Source: an uncultured Collinsella sp. (GTDB lineage Bacteria > Actinomycetota > Coriobacteriia > Coriobacteriales > Coriobacteriaceae). From it: 64,000 bases of DNA. A program made the translations under genes and the position numbers. Location: assembly GCA_900541875.1 (NCBI GenBank), contig UQLF01000003.1:104954-168953 (forward strand), in the 5' to 3' direction. Position 1 is the first letter of the stretch, and every line of letters starts with the position of its first letter. This document shows positions 1-10,371 of this stretch, piece after piece. The notes beneath the pieces are model-generated. The model saw only the letters and a program-made list of their open reading frames with translations. It was not told the origin of the DNA and did not search any database.

Positions 1-559
<559 letters not shown>

Positions 560-571
560 GGGACTCCTTAA

Positions 572-1477
572 CTAGCGACGCTTGCGCGACAGGAAGCGCG
601 CAAACAGGTTGAAGGCCAGAATGATCACCATCAGCAAGAGCGCGGTACCGTAGGCTGCGTTCATGTTGATGCCGTCGTTGGCAAGCAGGTACAGGTGAAC
701 CGTCATGGGGCGGCCGGAATCGAGCGGCGAGATAGGTAGATTGATGGCCTGGCCCATGGTGTAGAGCACCACCGCGGTCTCGCCGATGGCGCGGCCGATG
801 GCAAGGACGATGCCGGTGGCAATGCGGCCAAAGGCCGAAGGAAGCACAATCTTGGAGACAACCTGCCACTTGGTGGCGCCCAGGCCGTACGCGCCCCAAC
901 GGATATAGCGCGGAACGGCGCGAATGGCTTCTTCGGTGGTGCGCATGACGATGGGAAGCATCAAGAGCGCGAGCGCCAGAGCGGCCGAGACCATCGAAAG
1001 GCCCAGGCCCATGGCCTCGACAAACAAGGCGTAGCCAAACAGGCCCATAACGATGGAGGGCACAGAGGCCAAAGCGTCAGCAGCGTAGCGAATGAGATCG
1101 ACGACCTTGCCCTGCTTGGCGTACTCGGCCAGATAGACGGCTGCCAGCACAGCGATCGGCGTGCAGATAAGCATGGCGAGCGCCGTCACGTAGACGGTCG
1201 AGACGATCGTGGGCCAAATTCCGCCCTCGGCGTTGACGCCCTGGGGCCAACCGAAGATAAAGTCGAGCGAGATATGTGGCAGGCCGTTAATGACCACGTA
1301 GGCGATGATAGCGACCAGCACCAGCGTGGTGATGTAGGCAGCGGCACGAAACACGCCAAGCATGATCTTGTTGGACAGGTCCTTGTTGATGCGGCCCTTC
1401 TTGCCGTGGGAAAGGGCACGCTTTATGCGCTCGCGCGACGAGGTCGTATCGGCCGTCGTGTCAACGGAATCGGACAT
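572..1477 (-). CDS. pstA: Phosphate ABC transporter permease PstA
   Basis: This is a 301-residue inner-membrane permease of the phosphate transporter. It has a charged cytoplasmic N-terminus of about 45 residues and then about six hydrophobic segments. The permease EAA-type loop is seen at EAIRAVPRYIRWGAYGLGATKWQ, followed by GRAIGETA, a stretch typical of PstA/PstC. It starts 3 bases after the pstC stop, so the genes are translationally close. It pairs with PstC to form the channel. Confidence 0.95.
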   Translation of the reverse strand: MSDSVDTTADTTSSRERIKRALSHGKKGRINKDLSNKIMLGVFRAAAYITTLVLVAIIAYVVINGLPHISLDFIFGWPQGVNAEGGIWPTIVSTVYVTALAMLICTPIAVLAAVYLAEYAKQGKVVDLIRYAADALASVPSIVMGLFGYALFVEAMGLGLSMVSAALALALLMLPIVMRTTEEAIRAVPRYIRWGAYGLGATKWQVVSKIVLPSAFGRIATGIVLAIGRAIGETAVVLYTMGQAINLPISPLDSGRPMTVHLYLLANDGINMNAAYGTALLLMVIILAFNLFARFLSRKRR

Positions 1478-1480
1478 AGC

Positions 1481-2407
1481 CTACCCCCTCTTCTTCTTGG
1501 AAATCAGACGGACGATGCCCACCAGCGTGGCGGAGATGATAAACAGGACCACACCCATGCCGAACAGCGCCGAGCGATGCAGACCCGAGGAATAGCTCAT
1601 GTCGAGCGCGATCTGGCTCGTGAGCGTCGAGATGGGGCTCGCGATGCTATCGGGAATGACCGGAGCGTTGCCCACGACCATGAGCACGGCCATGGTCTCG
1701 CCGATGGCACGGCCCATACCCAGCACGATGGCATCCACGATACCCAGCTTGGCGGCAGGTAACACGACCTTATAGATGGTCTGCCACTTGGTGGCGCCCA
1801 TGGCATACGATGCCTCGCGAATACCCATAGGAATGGAATTGAGGGCATCGATGGTGAGCGTAGTGATGGTGGGGACGATCATGATGGCGAGCACGAACCA
1901 CGCCGTCAGTGCGCCAAAACCAAGACCGCCGGTCAGTTGTGCGATAAACGGGCGGATGATGATCATGCCGAAAAAGCCGTAGATGATAGAAGGGATGCCG
2001 GCCAGCAGGTCGACGGCAGGGCTGATGAGCTTGCGCACGCGCTTGCTGGCAATCTCGACCAGGTAAACGGCCGTACCCACGCCCAGCGGCACGCCCATGG
2101 CGAGCGCACCAACGGTCACCAGACCCGAGCCGGCAAGCAGCGACAAGATGCCGTAGTGGCCCTCGGAAGGCGCCCACGTAAAGCTAAAGAAGTCCGCCAG
2201 ACCGATGTCGGTAAAGACGGGAAGCGCCGAGTACGTGGTAAAGACAAAAATCAGGATGACGGTAACGACCGCCAAGAACGCGCAGGCAAAGAAGATCCAC
2301 TGCAGCGCTTTCTCCTTGATATAGGTACTGCGCGATACGAGCGCCAGCTCGCGCTTCTTGGGCGCCTGAGCATTCTGCTCAGCCTGGGAGTTTTCCTGTG
2401 CTTCCAT
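1481..2407 (-). CDS. pstC: Phosphate ABC transporter permease PstC
   Basis: This is a permease of about 308 residues, partner of PstA. The hydrophobic segments are interrupted by the permease loop EASYAMGATKWQTIYKVVLP and GRAIGETMAVLMV, as in the family. The ATG at 2407 is chosen because AAGGGGAG sits 8 bases upstream. A GTG nine bases earlier (2416) overlaps the pstS stop and has no spaced ribosome site. The operon is continuous with pstS upstream and pstA downstream. Confidence 0.94.
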   Translation of the reverse strand: MEAQENSQAEQNAQAPKKRELALVSRSTYIKEKALQWIFFACAFLAVVTVILIFVFTTYSALPVFTDIGLADFFSFTWAPSEGHYGILSLLAGSGLVTVGALAMGVPLGVGTAVYLVEIASKRVRKLISPAVDLLAGIPSIIYGFFGMIIIRPFIAQLTGGLGFGALTAWFVLAIMIVPTITTLTIDALNSIPMGIREASYAMGATKWQTIYKVVLPAAKLGIVDAIVLGMGRAIGETMAVLMVVGNAPVIPDSIASPISTLTSQIALDMSYSSGLHRSALFGMGVVLFIISATLVGIVRLISKKKRG

Positions 2408-2408
2408 G

Positions 2409-3245
2409 CTACTCACTCCCCTTCTCGTCGTTGGTGACGGGAATAAAGCCCGCCTCGCGAATCTGCTTGTCCATCTTTTCGGACGTCACGTAGTCGATGT
2501 AATCCTGCGCCTGCTGCGAAGGCTCGCCCTTCACAAAGAAGTAAAGGTCGCGCGAGATGGGATAGCCGCCGCTCGCGACCGTCTTCTCGGACGCCTCAAC
2601 ATGATTGACCGAGACGGCCTTGACCGAGGTCTTGGCGTTGAGGCTATCGACGAAGCCCAGCGAAATGTAGCCAATGGCACCGCGCGAACGAGATACCACG
2701 TCGCGCACCTGGCCCGTGCCCGAAAGAACGGCCGAGCGGCGATCGAACGGGGTGCCGTCCATCACGATGGTGCGAAAGGCCTCACGCGTGCCGGACGCCT
2801 CATCTCGGTTGATGATCTGGATCTTCAGGTCCTCGCCACCGACTTCTTTCCAGTTGGTGATCTTGCCGGCGTAGATATCGCGGAGCTGCTCGGTCGAGAG
2901 GTTATCGACGGGGTTGTCGTCGTTCACGATGACCGCGATACCGTCGTGGGCAATGACGATGGGAGTCAGGCCCAGATCCTGTTCGTCGGCATTGAGTCCA
3001 CGGGAGGAGCTGGCGATATCGGCCGTGCCGGCGCTGACGGCCTCGATGCCAGCGGAAGAACCCAAACCGGAAACGAGCACGTCAATGCCGGTCTCCTCCT
3101 TAAAGCCCTCGGCCGCAATCTCAGCGATAGGAAGGCAGGTCGTGGAGCCGGCGACGGTAATGGAAGAGGTAGAAGATCCCGAAGAACAGGCACACAGCGT
3201 AAGCGTAAGCACAGCGGCGCTCAGGACCGATACGATCTTTCTCAT
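2409..3245 (-). CDS. pstS: Phosphate-binding lipoprotein PstS
   Basis: This 278-residue extracellular solute-binding protein delivers phosphate to PstCA. The N-terminus is a lipoprotein signal with a short basic start, a hydrophobic core and the lipobox LCAC, so Cys19 is probably lipidated and the protein membrane-anchored. The phosphate-binding signatures VAGSTT near the N-terminus and EASGTREAF in the middle are visible. Its start codon overlaps the pgeF stop (ATGA), implying coupled translation. Confidence 0.95.
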   Translation of the reverse strand: MRKIVSVLSAAVLTLTLCACSSGSSTSSITVAGSTTCLPIAEIAAEGFKEETGIDVLVSGLGSSAGIEAVSAGTADIASSSRGLNADEQDLGLTPIVIAHDGIAVIVNDDNPVDNLSTEQLRDIYAGKITNWKEVGGEDLKIQIINRDEASGTREAFRTIVMDGTPFDRRSAVLSGTGQVRDVVSRSRGAIGYISLGFVDSLNAKTSVKAVSVNHVEASEKTVASGGYPISRDLYFFVKGEPSQQAQDYIDYVTSEKMDKQIREAGFIPVTNDEKGSE

Positions 3246-4042
3246 AGCATCACGCCGATCGCAGCATGGCGCCCACAGGTGCCGTCCTCGTTACGGTAGG
3301 AATAAAAGCGGTCGTTCTGACGCACAGTCGAAAGCTGGGTATCCACGATATTATCCGCGTCGACACCGACATCTACCAGCGCCTCGCAAATGGCAGCGGA
3401 AAGATCAAGCATGCGAGAGGCGCTCGCATCGATGCAAGAGAACTCGGCGGCAAAGCGATCCATGAGTTCCTGGGATACCTCATATTCGTCACCCAAGATA
3501 TGGGGGCCGATATAGGCGGAAACGTCGCTCGCATCGCAGCCGGCAGCATCACAAAGCGCCTGGCACGCCTTGGCAGAAATACGTGCAATCGTGCCCTTCC
3601 AACCGGAGTGCACCACGGCAAATCCGCCAGGGGCCACCAGCACCACGGGAACGCAGTCGGCAAAGCAGAGCAGCACAGGCACGTTATGCACCGTACAGAC
3701 GATGGCATCGCAGCCCTCGGCAATCTGCTCGCGGACGTCCTCAAGGTCATCGGCACCGTTCGAGGCCACCGTCACGACATGGTCACCGTGTACTTGATTG
3801 GGAACAAGCAGGTTGTGCTCGCACTCCGCGGCCCCTATGGCCTCGAGTGCGCGGCGACGATTTTCTTGAACGGCAAAGGGGTCATCGCCAACATGCGAGC
3901 CCAGATTGAGTGAGGAGTACGCATCTTCGGAAACACCGCCGGCGCGTTCGGTAAAAGCAAAGCGAACATCGTGCGTCGCGCCCTCTACCAACGTAACTCC
4001 ATCATGGTCGACACGCGAAACGCTGTCCGCACGTGCTGCCAT
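3242..4042 (-). CDS. pgeF: PgeF/YfiH-family purine nucleoside phosphorylase (laccase domain)
   Basis: This 266-residue protein belongs to the Cu-oxidase_4/YfiH family, whose members act on purine nucleosides and were long called polyphenol oxidases. Metal-site motifs are visible: CFADCVPVVL and HSGWKGTIARI, with a later Cys/His-containing C-terminal part. The ATG at 4042 is preceded by AGGAGG at good spacing; the longer open frame upstream lacks coding character. In many bacteria yfiH sits near ftsZ, as here, but it overlaps pstS by 4 bases and probably leads the pst transcript. Confidence 0.9.
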   Translation of the reverse strand: MAARADSVSRVDHDGVTLVEGATHDVRFAFTERAGGVSEDAYSSLNLGSHVGDDPFAVQENRRRALEAIGAAECEHNLLVPNQVHGDHVVTVASNGADDLEDVREQIAEGCDAIVCTVHNVPVLLCFADCVPVVLVAPGGFAVVHSGWKGTIARISAKACQALCDAAGCDASDVSAYIGPHILGDEYEVSQELMDRFAAEFSCIDASASRMLDLSAAICEALVDVGVDADNIVDTQLSTVRQNDRFYSYRNEDGTCGRHAAIGVML

Positions 4043-4202
4043 ACTAAAGCCTCCTAATAACACAAGTATCGCGGCGACGCCGCAGCAGTCCGTGCCACAC
4101 GGCTGCCATACTTCATCAAAAGGATACCCGCAGCGGTAGGGGCTAAACGTAAGGGGAACGTAAGGAGATTGGAGGCTTTCGTTTACAAAGGCAAAACACA
4201 AC

Positions 4203-4231
4203 AAAAAGGGTGCGCCCAATCGGACGCACCC
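4203..4231 (-). terminator. Terminator of the dcw cluster after ftsZ
   Basis: A GGGTGCG/CGCACCC stem with a 10-base loop is followed, on the minus strand, by a run of five T. It lies 26-54 bases after the ftsZ stop and marks the end of the division cluster before pgeF. Confidence 0.85.
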
Positions 4232-4256
4232 CATACAGGTCGCTGAGAAAAACGAA

Positions 4257-5411
4257 CTAGAAGCTGCCGCGCTTGAGGAAGTCAGGAAGCTCAAACTGGT
4301 CGTTGCCAAAGTTGGGCAGCTCGGTACCACCGACGTTGCGAGTCGGGGCAGCCTGAGCCGGGCTCGTGGCAGGAGCGGTGCGCTGCGGCTCGGTAGAAGC
4401 AGCGGCCTTGCTCTGGGACTGCTGTGCAGCGAAGAGCTCGTCCTGACGGTTGACGTTGGAGTCGGAGAAGCCCGTAGCGATGACGGTAATACGCACCTGA
4501 TCGCCCAGGGACTCGTCGACAACGGTACCGAAGATGATGTTGGCCTCGGGGTCGACGGCATTGGCGACAACGTCGGCGGCGTCGCTGATCTCCTGGATGC
4601 CCAGGTCCTTGGAACCGGCAATGGAAAGCAGGACGCGCGTAGCGCCATCGATGGAGCTCTCGAGCAGCGGGCTGGAAATAGCCTGCTGGGCAGCGTCGAC
4701 GGCACGGGTGTCCCCAGAAGCGGTACCGATACCCATCATGGCGGTACCGGCCTGCTTCATGATGGTCTTAACATCGGCGAAGTCCAGGTTGATGATACCG
4801 GGGACGGTGATGAGGTCGGTGATGCCCTGGGTGCCCTGGGAAAGGACGCCATCGGCGATTGCGAAGGCCTCAAGCATGGTGGTCTTCTTCTCGGCGATGT
4901 CGAGCAGCTTGTCGTTAGGGATAACGATCATGGTGTCGACGCAGTCGGAAAGCGTCTTAATGCCTTCTTCGGCGCTCTTCTTGCGCTTGCGGCCCTCAAA
5001 CGTAAAGGGCTTGGTCACGACGGCGACGGTCAGCGCGCCGACCTCGTTCATCGCGATATCGGCAACGATGGGGGCAGCGCCGGTACCGGTGCCGCCGCCC
5101 TCGCCGCAGGTGATGAACACCATATCGGCGCCAGCGAGCGCCTCGGCGATGTCGTCGCGGGACTCATCGGCGGCCTTACGGCCGACCTCGGGGTTGGCGC
5201 CAGCGCCCAGGCCGCGGGTCAGGTCGGTGCCGATGTGCACCTTGATATCGGCATCAGAGATCGCGAGTGCCTGAGCATCGGTGTTGATGGCAACAAACTC
5301 GACGCCGCGGATACCCTCTTCGATCATTCGATTGACCGCGTTGGTACCGCCGCCGCCGACGCCGACCACCTTAATGACGGCAAGGTAGTTGTTGATCTCT
5401 GTCTCGTGCAT
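4257..5411 (-). CDS. ftsZ: Cell division protein FtsZ
   Basis: This is the tubulin-like GTPase that forms the cytokinetic ring. The GTP-binding loop [12 protein letters not shown], the N-terminal [16 protein letters not shown] and the T7-loop region are present. A variable Gln/Ala/Pro-rich linker leads to the conserved C-terminal peptide LPDFLKR, which recruits membrane tethers such as SepF. The ATG at 5411 ([10 protein letters not shown]) is chosen because GGAGG lies six bases upstream; an in-frame ATG at 5441 has no such site. It is the last gene of the cluster and no ftsA accompanies it, as in Actinobacteria. Confidence 0.97.
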   Translation of the reverse strand: MHETEINNYLAVIKVVGVGGGGTNAVNRMIEEGIRGVEFVAINTDAQALAISDADIKVHIGTDLTRGLGAGANPEVGRKAADESRDDIAEALAGADMVFITCGEGGGTGTGAAPIVADIAMNEVGALTVAVVTKPFTFEGRKRKKSAEEGIKTLSDCVDTMIVIPNDKLLDIAEKKTTMLEAFAIADGVLSQGTQGITDLITVPGIINLDFADVKTIMKQAGTAMMGIGTASGDTRAVDAAQQAISSPLLESSIDGATRVLLSIAGSKDLGIQEISDAADVVANAVDPEANIIFGTVVDESLGDQVRITVIATGFSDSNVNRQDELFAAQQSQSKAAASTEPQRTAPATSPAQAAPTRNVGGTELPNFGNDQFELPDFLKRGSF

Positions 5412-5609
5412 GTCGGTCCTCCGAACAAAGGTTATTGCCATAGCATGGGTTGACCCCTGCGCACATTAACCTTCAAGTTGAAAGTAAATGCAAAGGTAAA
5501 CCGTATTATGTTTGCACATTATGAACGTATCAGTCAAATAATTGACGGTGAAAACCAAACAAACCAGATAAACGGCGCGGTATGCCCCGTCAACAAAGGC
5601 CAGAAAACA
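5412..5609 (-). promoter_or_regulatory. ftsQ-ftsZ intergenic leader
   Basis: The 198-base gap between ftsQ and ftsZ is AT-rich compared with its surroundings and is the most likely place for a dedicated ftsZ promoter. It contains the 11-base dyad TTCAAGTTGAA. The 14-mer aaccttcaagttga at 5468-5481 recurs upstream of mraZ at 19988-20001. No clean -35/-10 pair could be assigned by eye. Confidence 0.4.
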
Positions 5610-6866
5610 CTACGAGGTCGGTGCGTTCCTAAACGTATAGTTGCCAGGAGATCGAACGTTGATATACGTCACGCCCTCCACCTGCGAAAGCAGCTTGGTG
5701 ACTACGCGTTCTTTCTTGGCGATATCGTTCGAATCGCCCAGCGACACCTCAATGCCGTTATTGAGGTTTGCCGAGATGGCTTCGACCGAAGGCGTGGAAA
5801 TATCCTTGACTTGTCCCAAGAACTCGCTCGAAAAACCACGCACATAATCCAGGCCGGCCTTAACGGCCTTGGAGTTCACCGCCTGGCCGGAAACCGGAGC
5901 GACATCCGCCGAGACATCAGTCAACAGCACCGCGCCATAATGCTTAACGAGCGCCAGCGCGGCATCGATTCCGGTCAAGGTATTTGAGCCCTGACCCGTC
6001 GTGATGACGTTGCCCTGGTCGTCCACTTCGACCGACGTCGACAGCGGGGCGATCCAGGTGTCATCATCCCCGATGGCCCAGGCTAGGTCATCGGAGCTGA
6101 TATAGGCAATTGCGATGACCTTGCGCTCCATAGGCGTAATGATGAGCGTATGCGGGAACTGACGCTGGACATCCACGCCCGAGACCCACGGGTTCTGCTT
6201 GAGGTCCTCGGTAATCTGGTCGGGATCGACGTTAAAAAGCGACGTACCCTCGGGCAAATCGATCAGCTGGATAGCATCGTGCTTCGTCACATGCTCGCTG
6301 CCTTGAATCTGAATATCAGTGGCGGTAAACAATCCAGAGTTAATCACCACGATGGCAACGACGACGAGCACGGCCAAGACGGCCAGAACGCCGCCCACGA
6401 TTTTGCCTTTGCCTGTAACGACAGAAGCGGCGTCTGATGTTTTATTTACCATCGCCCCAAGTGAAGACAACGGGTTGACGCTTTTTTTACCCGAAGGCTT
6501 CTTGGCGGTAGCCGGCACCGATGTCAGCGAGCGCGGTTTCGATGCGCCCAGCGTGCGACCTGGACGCGGCGCTTTAGTTCCCGTCGAGGGCTTAGGAGTT
6601 GCCATGGGACGGGCAGGCTTGGCGCCCATAGCAGGCTTTGACGTCACCGAGGGACGCGAGGACTTTTTTGCGGCCGGACGATTACCGAGCTGCGAGCCGA
6701 CGACCGGACGACTGGTCTGTCGAGCATGCCCGACAGACTTAGAGTGCGCGACGGTATTGCGTTGAGGTTTGGCAGGCGCGCCGGAACGCCCTCCGGCGCG
6801 GCGGAAGGTGGGTTTCGATGCTCTAGAAGCCGAGGAATTTAACTTCCGGTCTGAGCTCGATGCCAT
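5610..6866 (-). CDS. ftsQ: Divisome protein FtsQ/DivIB
   Basis: This 418-residue bitopic membrane protein links early and late divisome proteins. A long basic, Pro/Ser/Thr-rich cytoplasmic N-terminus of about 150 residues is followed by one transmembrane helix (VLAVLAVLVVVAIVVI, about 158-178). The POTRA domain then begins (TATDIQIQGSEHVTKHDAI) and the FtsQ/DivIB beta domain follows. The ATG at 6866 has GGGAGG at good spacing and overlaps the murB 3' end by 44 bases. The cytoplasmic tail is longer than in E. coli, as is usual in Actinobacteria. Confidence 0.92.
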   Translation of the reverse strand: MASSSDRKLNSSASRASKPTFRRAGGRSGAPAKPQRNTVAHSKSVGHARQTSRPVVGSQLGNRPAAKKSSRPSVTSKPAMGAKPARPMATPKPSTGTKAPRPGRTLGASKPRSLTSVPATAKKPSGKKSVNPLSSLGAMVNKTSDAASVVTGKGKIVGGVLAVLAVLVVVAIVVINSGLFTATDIQIQGSEHVTKHDAIQLIDLPEGTSLFNVDPDQITEDLKQNPWVSGVDVQRQFPHTLIITPMERKVIAIAYISSDDLAWAIGDDDTWIAPLSTSVEVDDQGNVITTGQGSNTLTGIDAALALVKHYGAVLLTDVSADVAPVSGQAVNSKAVKAGLDYVRGFSSEFLGQVKDISTPSVEAISANLNNGIEVSLGDSNDIAKKERVVTKLLSQVEGVTYINVRSPGNYTFRNAPTS

Positions 6867-7734
6867 ACGCCTCCCTCACCTTTCCGTGCACATGTCTGAT
6901 AACCGCGGCAACGTCATCGGCCGAGGCAGTTCCGTTATTAACGATAAAATTAGCGTGAACGGGCGAAACTTCCGCGCCGCCAATCGAAAAACCCTTTAAT
7001 CCACAATCCTCGATAAGCTTGCCCACACTCGCATCGGGCGGGTTGCGAAAGACCGAACCGCAGGATGCGCGACCCATGGGCTGCGTACGCTTGCGCCTCG
7101 TCAGGTACCGCTCCATGCGCTCGCGAATGTCGGCCTTGGGCGCCGGTTTAAGCTTGAGCACGCACTCGAGGATGATCTCATTGCGGGGAAGGCTACATTC
7201 GCGGTAGCCCCAAGTGATCTCGGACCCCGCATAATGTTTGATACCGGATGCCGGGTCAAACGTTACGACATCCTCAACCAGCGAGCCAATCCACTCGGTC
7301 CGTGTGCCGGCATTCATAGATATCGCGCCGCCGACCGAGCCAGGGATGCCAACGGCAAACTCAAGGCCCGAGAGGCTACGCGACAGGGCATCGTTGACCA
7401 GGCGCGCAAACATCACGCCCGCACCGACCGTCAGCGTACAACCGTCATCGGCAACAACCGTGCGCTGAAACTCACGTCCGAGCGAAATGACGGCGCCGCG
7501 ATAACCGCCATCGGCAACCAGCAGATTGGAGCCCTTGCCGATGATGACCCACGGCACCTGCTCGCGATCGAGCACCGCCACGGCGCGGCGGAGGGCATGA
7601 TAGCTATGGCACGTCACAAAGAGGTCGGCCTTGCCGCCGATACGATAGCTCGTATGACGCGCAAGGCGCTCGTCCTCGATCACATCCGTGTCGATCATGC
7701 CCGAGAGCGCCATGACGGCGTTAAACAGACCCAT
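6823..7734 (-). CDS. murB: UDP-N-acetylenolpyruvoylglucosamine reductase MurB
   Basis: This 303-residue FAD enzyme makes UDP-MurNAc in the cytoplasm. The visible FAD-binding signature is HTSYRIGGKADLFV, then GKGSNLLVADGGYRGAVI and the active-site region GIPGSVGGAISMNAG. The Ser proton donor lies in GRASCGSVFRNP, and a catalytic Glu lies near the C-terminus (LRPEVKF). The family start is somewhat uncertain because in-frame ATGs follow at residues 8 and 13 and no clear ribosome site is seen. It begins six bases after the murC stop. Confidence 0.94.
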   Translation of the reverse strand: MGLFNAVMALSGMIDTDVIEDERLARHTSYRIGGKADLFVTCHSYHALRRAVAVLDREQVPWVIIGKGSNLLVADGGYRGAVISLGREFQRTVVADDGCTLTVGAGVMFARLVNDALSRSLSGLEFAVGIPGSVGGAISMNAGTRTEWIGSLVEDVVTFDPASGIKHYAGSEITWGYRECSLPRNEIILECVLKLKPAPKADIRERMERYLTRRKRTQPMGRASCGSVFRNPPDASVGKLIEDCGLKGFSIGGAEVSPVHANFIVNNGTASADDVAAVIRHVHGKVREAYGIELRPEVKFLGF

Positions 7735-7739
7735 TAGAC

Positions 7740-9158
7740 TTAAGCGTCTTTCTTGGCAGTCAGATACTCAATGAACTCGGGACCGACGGTCGTAACGTCA
7801 CCGGCACCCATGGTGAGCAGCAGGTCGCCCTCGCCCACCATCTGCTCGAGCTCCTGATTGAGCTCAAGACGGCTGGAGCAGTACACGACCTCCTTGCCAG
7901 GATGCTTGGCGCGCACGGTATCGGCGAGCATCTTAGAGGTGACACCCGGAATGGGCATCTCGCCAGCCGAGAACACATCAATCAGCAGCAGTTTATCGGC
8001 ATTGGCAAATGCATCGGCAAAGTCGTCGCACAGGGCCTGCAGGCGCGAATAGCGGTGCGGCTGGAACACGACGTCGACGTGCTTGTAGCCCAGCGACGAA
8101 GCGGCGGCAAGCGTCGCCTTGATCTCGGTGGGGTGATGGCCGTAATCATCGACCACGGTGATGCCATCGATATCGCCCACGTGGGTAAAGCGACGGCGGA
8201 CGCCCTCAAAGCTCGAGAGTGCCTTGGCGGCGGCGTCGATGTCAAGGCCCAGGACATGGGCGACGGTGAGCACCGCCGTGGCGTTGAGCATGTTGTGGCG
8301 ACCGGGATTGCTCTTGATCTCCACAGCATGCTCAGTGCCGTCCTCAAAGCGAACGATAAAGTCACTCTGGATGCCCTTGACATCCGGGTGCATGCAGACG
8401 ATGTCGTTGCTCTCGGCAAAGCCGTAGGAAAGCACGTGACGGCCCGTCGACTTGGCGAGCTCGACCAGATGCGGGTCCTCACCGCAGACGATGACGGTGC
8501 CGTCCTCGCCCACCAGGCTCATGAATTTGGCGAAAGTCGCCTCGATCTCCTCGATACCCGAGTAGTGATCGAGGTGGTCGGCTTCGACGTTGGTCACAAT
8601 GACTACGTTGGGGTTCAGGAACAGGAAGGAGCTGTCGGACTCGTCGGCCTCGGCGACAAAGTAGTCGCCCGAGCCGTTCTTGCCGTTCGTGTCATAGCCC
8701 TCGACGATGCCACCGATCAAGAAGCTCGGATCCAGGCCCATGCGGTCGAGCATGGTGGCGCACATCGAAGACGTGGTGGTCTTGCCATGCGTGCCGGCAA
8801 CAGCGACGGTGGTGTAGCCGTGGCCCAAAGCAGAGAGCATCTTGGCACGGGGCCACACGGGAATACCAAGCTCGCGAGCGCGCACGAGTTCAGGGTTGGA
8901 CTCCGGAATAGCGGTGGAGACAACAACCACGTCGGGCTTGACCTCGTCGATCGTGGCGGCCTCATGGCCCACATGCACCTTCACACCAGCGCGGGTAAGC
9001 TGGCGGATATAACGTGACGTCTTAAGGTCGGAGCCGGTAACGGCATAACCGCGCTCGTGCAGAACGAGGGCGATGCCGCTCATGCCGGCGCCGCCGATAC
9101 CGATAAAGTGGGCGCTCTTAAACTCGGGCGCGGAGGTTGCAGTCTGGGAATCAGCCAT
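7740..9158 (-). CDS. murC: UDP-N-acetylmuramate-L-alanine ligase MurC
   Basis: This Mur ligase adds L-Ala to UDP-MurNAc. The N-terminal nucleotide motif FIGIGGAGMSGIA, the ATP P-loop VAGTHGKTTTSSM, the DEADESDSSFL stretch and the C-terminal domain with DDYGHHPTEIKATL are all characteristic. An ATG at 9158 (MADSQ) is preferred, with AGGAG 11 bases upstream; an in-frame ATG at 9185 would add nine residues. The product is about 472 residues, a normal length. Confidence 0.95.
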   Translation of the reverse strand: MADSQTATSAPEFKSAHFIGIGGAGMSGIALVLHERGYAVTGSDLKTSRYIRQLTRAGVKVHVGHEAATIDEVKPDVVVVSTAIPESNPELVRARELGIPVWPRAKMLSALGHGYTTVAVAGTHGKTTTSSMCATMLDRMGLDPSFLIGGIVEGYDTNGKNGSGDYFVAEADESDSSFLFLNPNVVIVTNVEADHLDHYSGIEEIEATFAKFMSLVGEDGTVIVCGEDPHLVELAKSTGRHVLSYGFAESNDIVCMHPDVKGIQSDFIVRFEDGTEHAVEIKSNPGRHNMLNATAVLTVAHVLGLDIDAAAKALSSFEGVRRRFTHVGDIDGITVVDDYGHHPTEIKATLAAASSLGYKHVDVVFQPHRYSRLQALCDDFADAFANADKLLLIDVFSAGEMPIPGVTSKMLADTVRAKHPGKEVVYCSSRLELNQELEQMVGEGDLLLTMGAGDVTTVGPEFIEYLTAKKDA

Positions 9159-9255
9159 GTGCTCGTGTACTCCTTGCGTAAACACTGCCTGTAACCCGTT
9201 AACTGTACCGCACCTACCGCATCAGCGCGAGGGCGACCGACGATATCCCGTCTAA

Positions 9256-10371
9256 CTAACGCAAACCCTCTACCGCATCCGCCAGAAGAGCGGCGGCCCT
9301 ATCCTGAGCCAGACCACGCGCCGCCTGACGCATGGCATCGCGAGCCGCCGCGTCATCGACCAGGTGCAGCAGCTCATCGGCAAAGGCAGAACCGTCGATA
9401 TCGGCATCGGCGCAGAGCACACCGGCCCCAGCGTCGACCAGATAACGGGCATTGGTGGTTTGGTGGTCGGCCGTCGCATGCGGGTACGGCACGAGCACCG
9501 AGGGCACGGCGAGCGCAGCGATCTCGGCCACGCTCGATGCACCCGAACGCGAGAGCGCCAAATCGGCAGCAGCCAGCATATCGCCCATGTTGTCGATGTA
9601 AGGCTGGACGCGGTATCGCTTCGTCTCCTCGGGCGTCAGCGCCAAAGCGCGCTCGGTCTCCTCAAAGCCGTCGGCACCCGTCGAATGCAACACATAGAGG
9701 TTCTTGCGCGAAAGCAGCTCGTTTTTGAGCGAAGCCACGCGCTCGTTGAGGTGCTGGGCGCCAAGTGAACCGCCAAAGACGAGTAGCAGCGTAGCGTCCT
9801 CGGGAACGCCAACTGCCTTGCGGCCGCGAGCGCGATCGCCCTCGATTACCGAGCGACGTACGGGGTTGCCGGTCATGAGCACATGGTCAGGGTCACCTTC
9901 GCGCTCAAAGATCGAACGCGCTGCCGGCACCGAGATGCACACGCGGGCGGCGTGGGAGTTCATCATCTTGTTGGCCAGGCCCGGAACAGAGTTCTGCTCA
10001 TGCAGCAGATACGGAACGCCTGCGCCCTTGCACCACCCCAGCAGCGGAACCTCGACATAGGCACCAAAACCGATGGCAGCGTCGGGCTTGCCGACCTTTG
10101 AGAAATGACTGGCGAGCGCACGCTTGGCCTTGTTGACACGCCACAGCGAGGTCAACGCCGTCCAAGGGCGGGAGCGGTCGAAGCCCGTGACCGTAATGGG
10201 CACAAAGTCAAACCCAGCCTCGGGGACCAGACGACCCTCGAGCTTGCGCGACTGGCCCACGAACACAACGTGGTGGCCACGGTCACGCAGCTCTTCGGCC
10301 AAGGCGAGCGCGGGGTTGATGTGTCCTGCCGTGCCGCCGGCTGCAATAGCAACGGTCATTTTATCGGTCAT
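9256..10371 (-). CDS. murG: Lipid II synthase glycosyltransferase MurG
   Basis: This membrane-associated GT28 enzyme adds GlcNAc to lipid I. The N-terminal glycine-rich loop IAAGGTAGHINPALALAEEL and the second-domain motif LLVFGGSLGAQHLNE are visible. The UDP-GlcNAc site follows in ALSRSGASSVAEIAAL and PYPHATADHQTTNA. The ATG at 10371 was chosen because of an AGGGA six bases upstream. It overlaps the ftsW end by 11 bases, so the two are probably translationally coupled. Confidence 0.95.
   Translation of the reverse strand: MTDKMTVAIAAGGTAGHINPALALAEELRDRGHHVVFVGQSRKLEGRLVPEAGFDFVPITVTGFDRSRPWTALTSLWRVNKAKRALASHFSKVGKPDAAIGFGAYVEVPLLGWCKGAGVPYLLHEQNSVPGLANKMMNSHAARVCISVPAARSIFEREGDPDHVLMTGNPVRRSVIEGDRARGRKAVGVPEDATLLLVFGGSLGAQHLNERVASLKNELLSRKNLYVLHSTGADGFEETERALALTPEETKRYRVQPYIDNMGDMLAAADLALSRSGASSVAEIAALAVPSVLVPYPHATADHQTTNARYLVDAGAGVLCADADIDGSAFADELLHLVDDAAARDAMRQAARGLAQDRAAALLADAVEGLR

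Noticed and set aside
3242..4705. A 487-residue reading frame extending upstream of pgeF
   Set aside because: The extra N-terminal part is low-complexity Ser/Pro/Arg sequence antisense to ftsZ and non-coding DNA; AGGAGG and the family start support the ATG at 4042.
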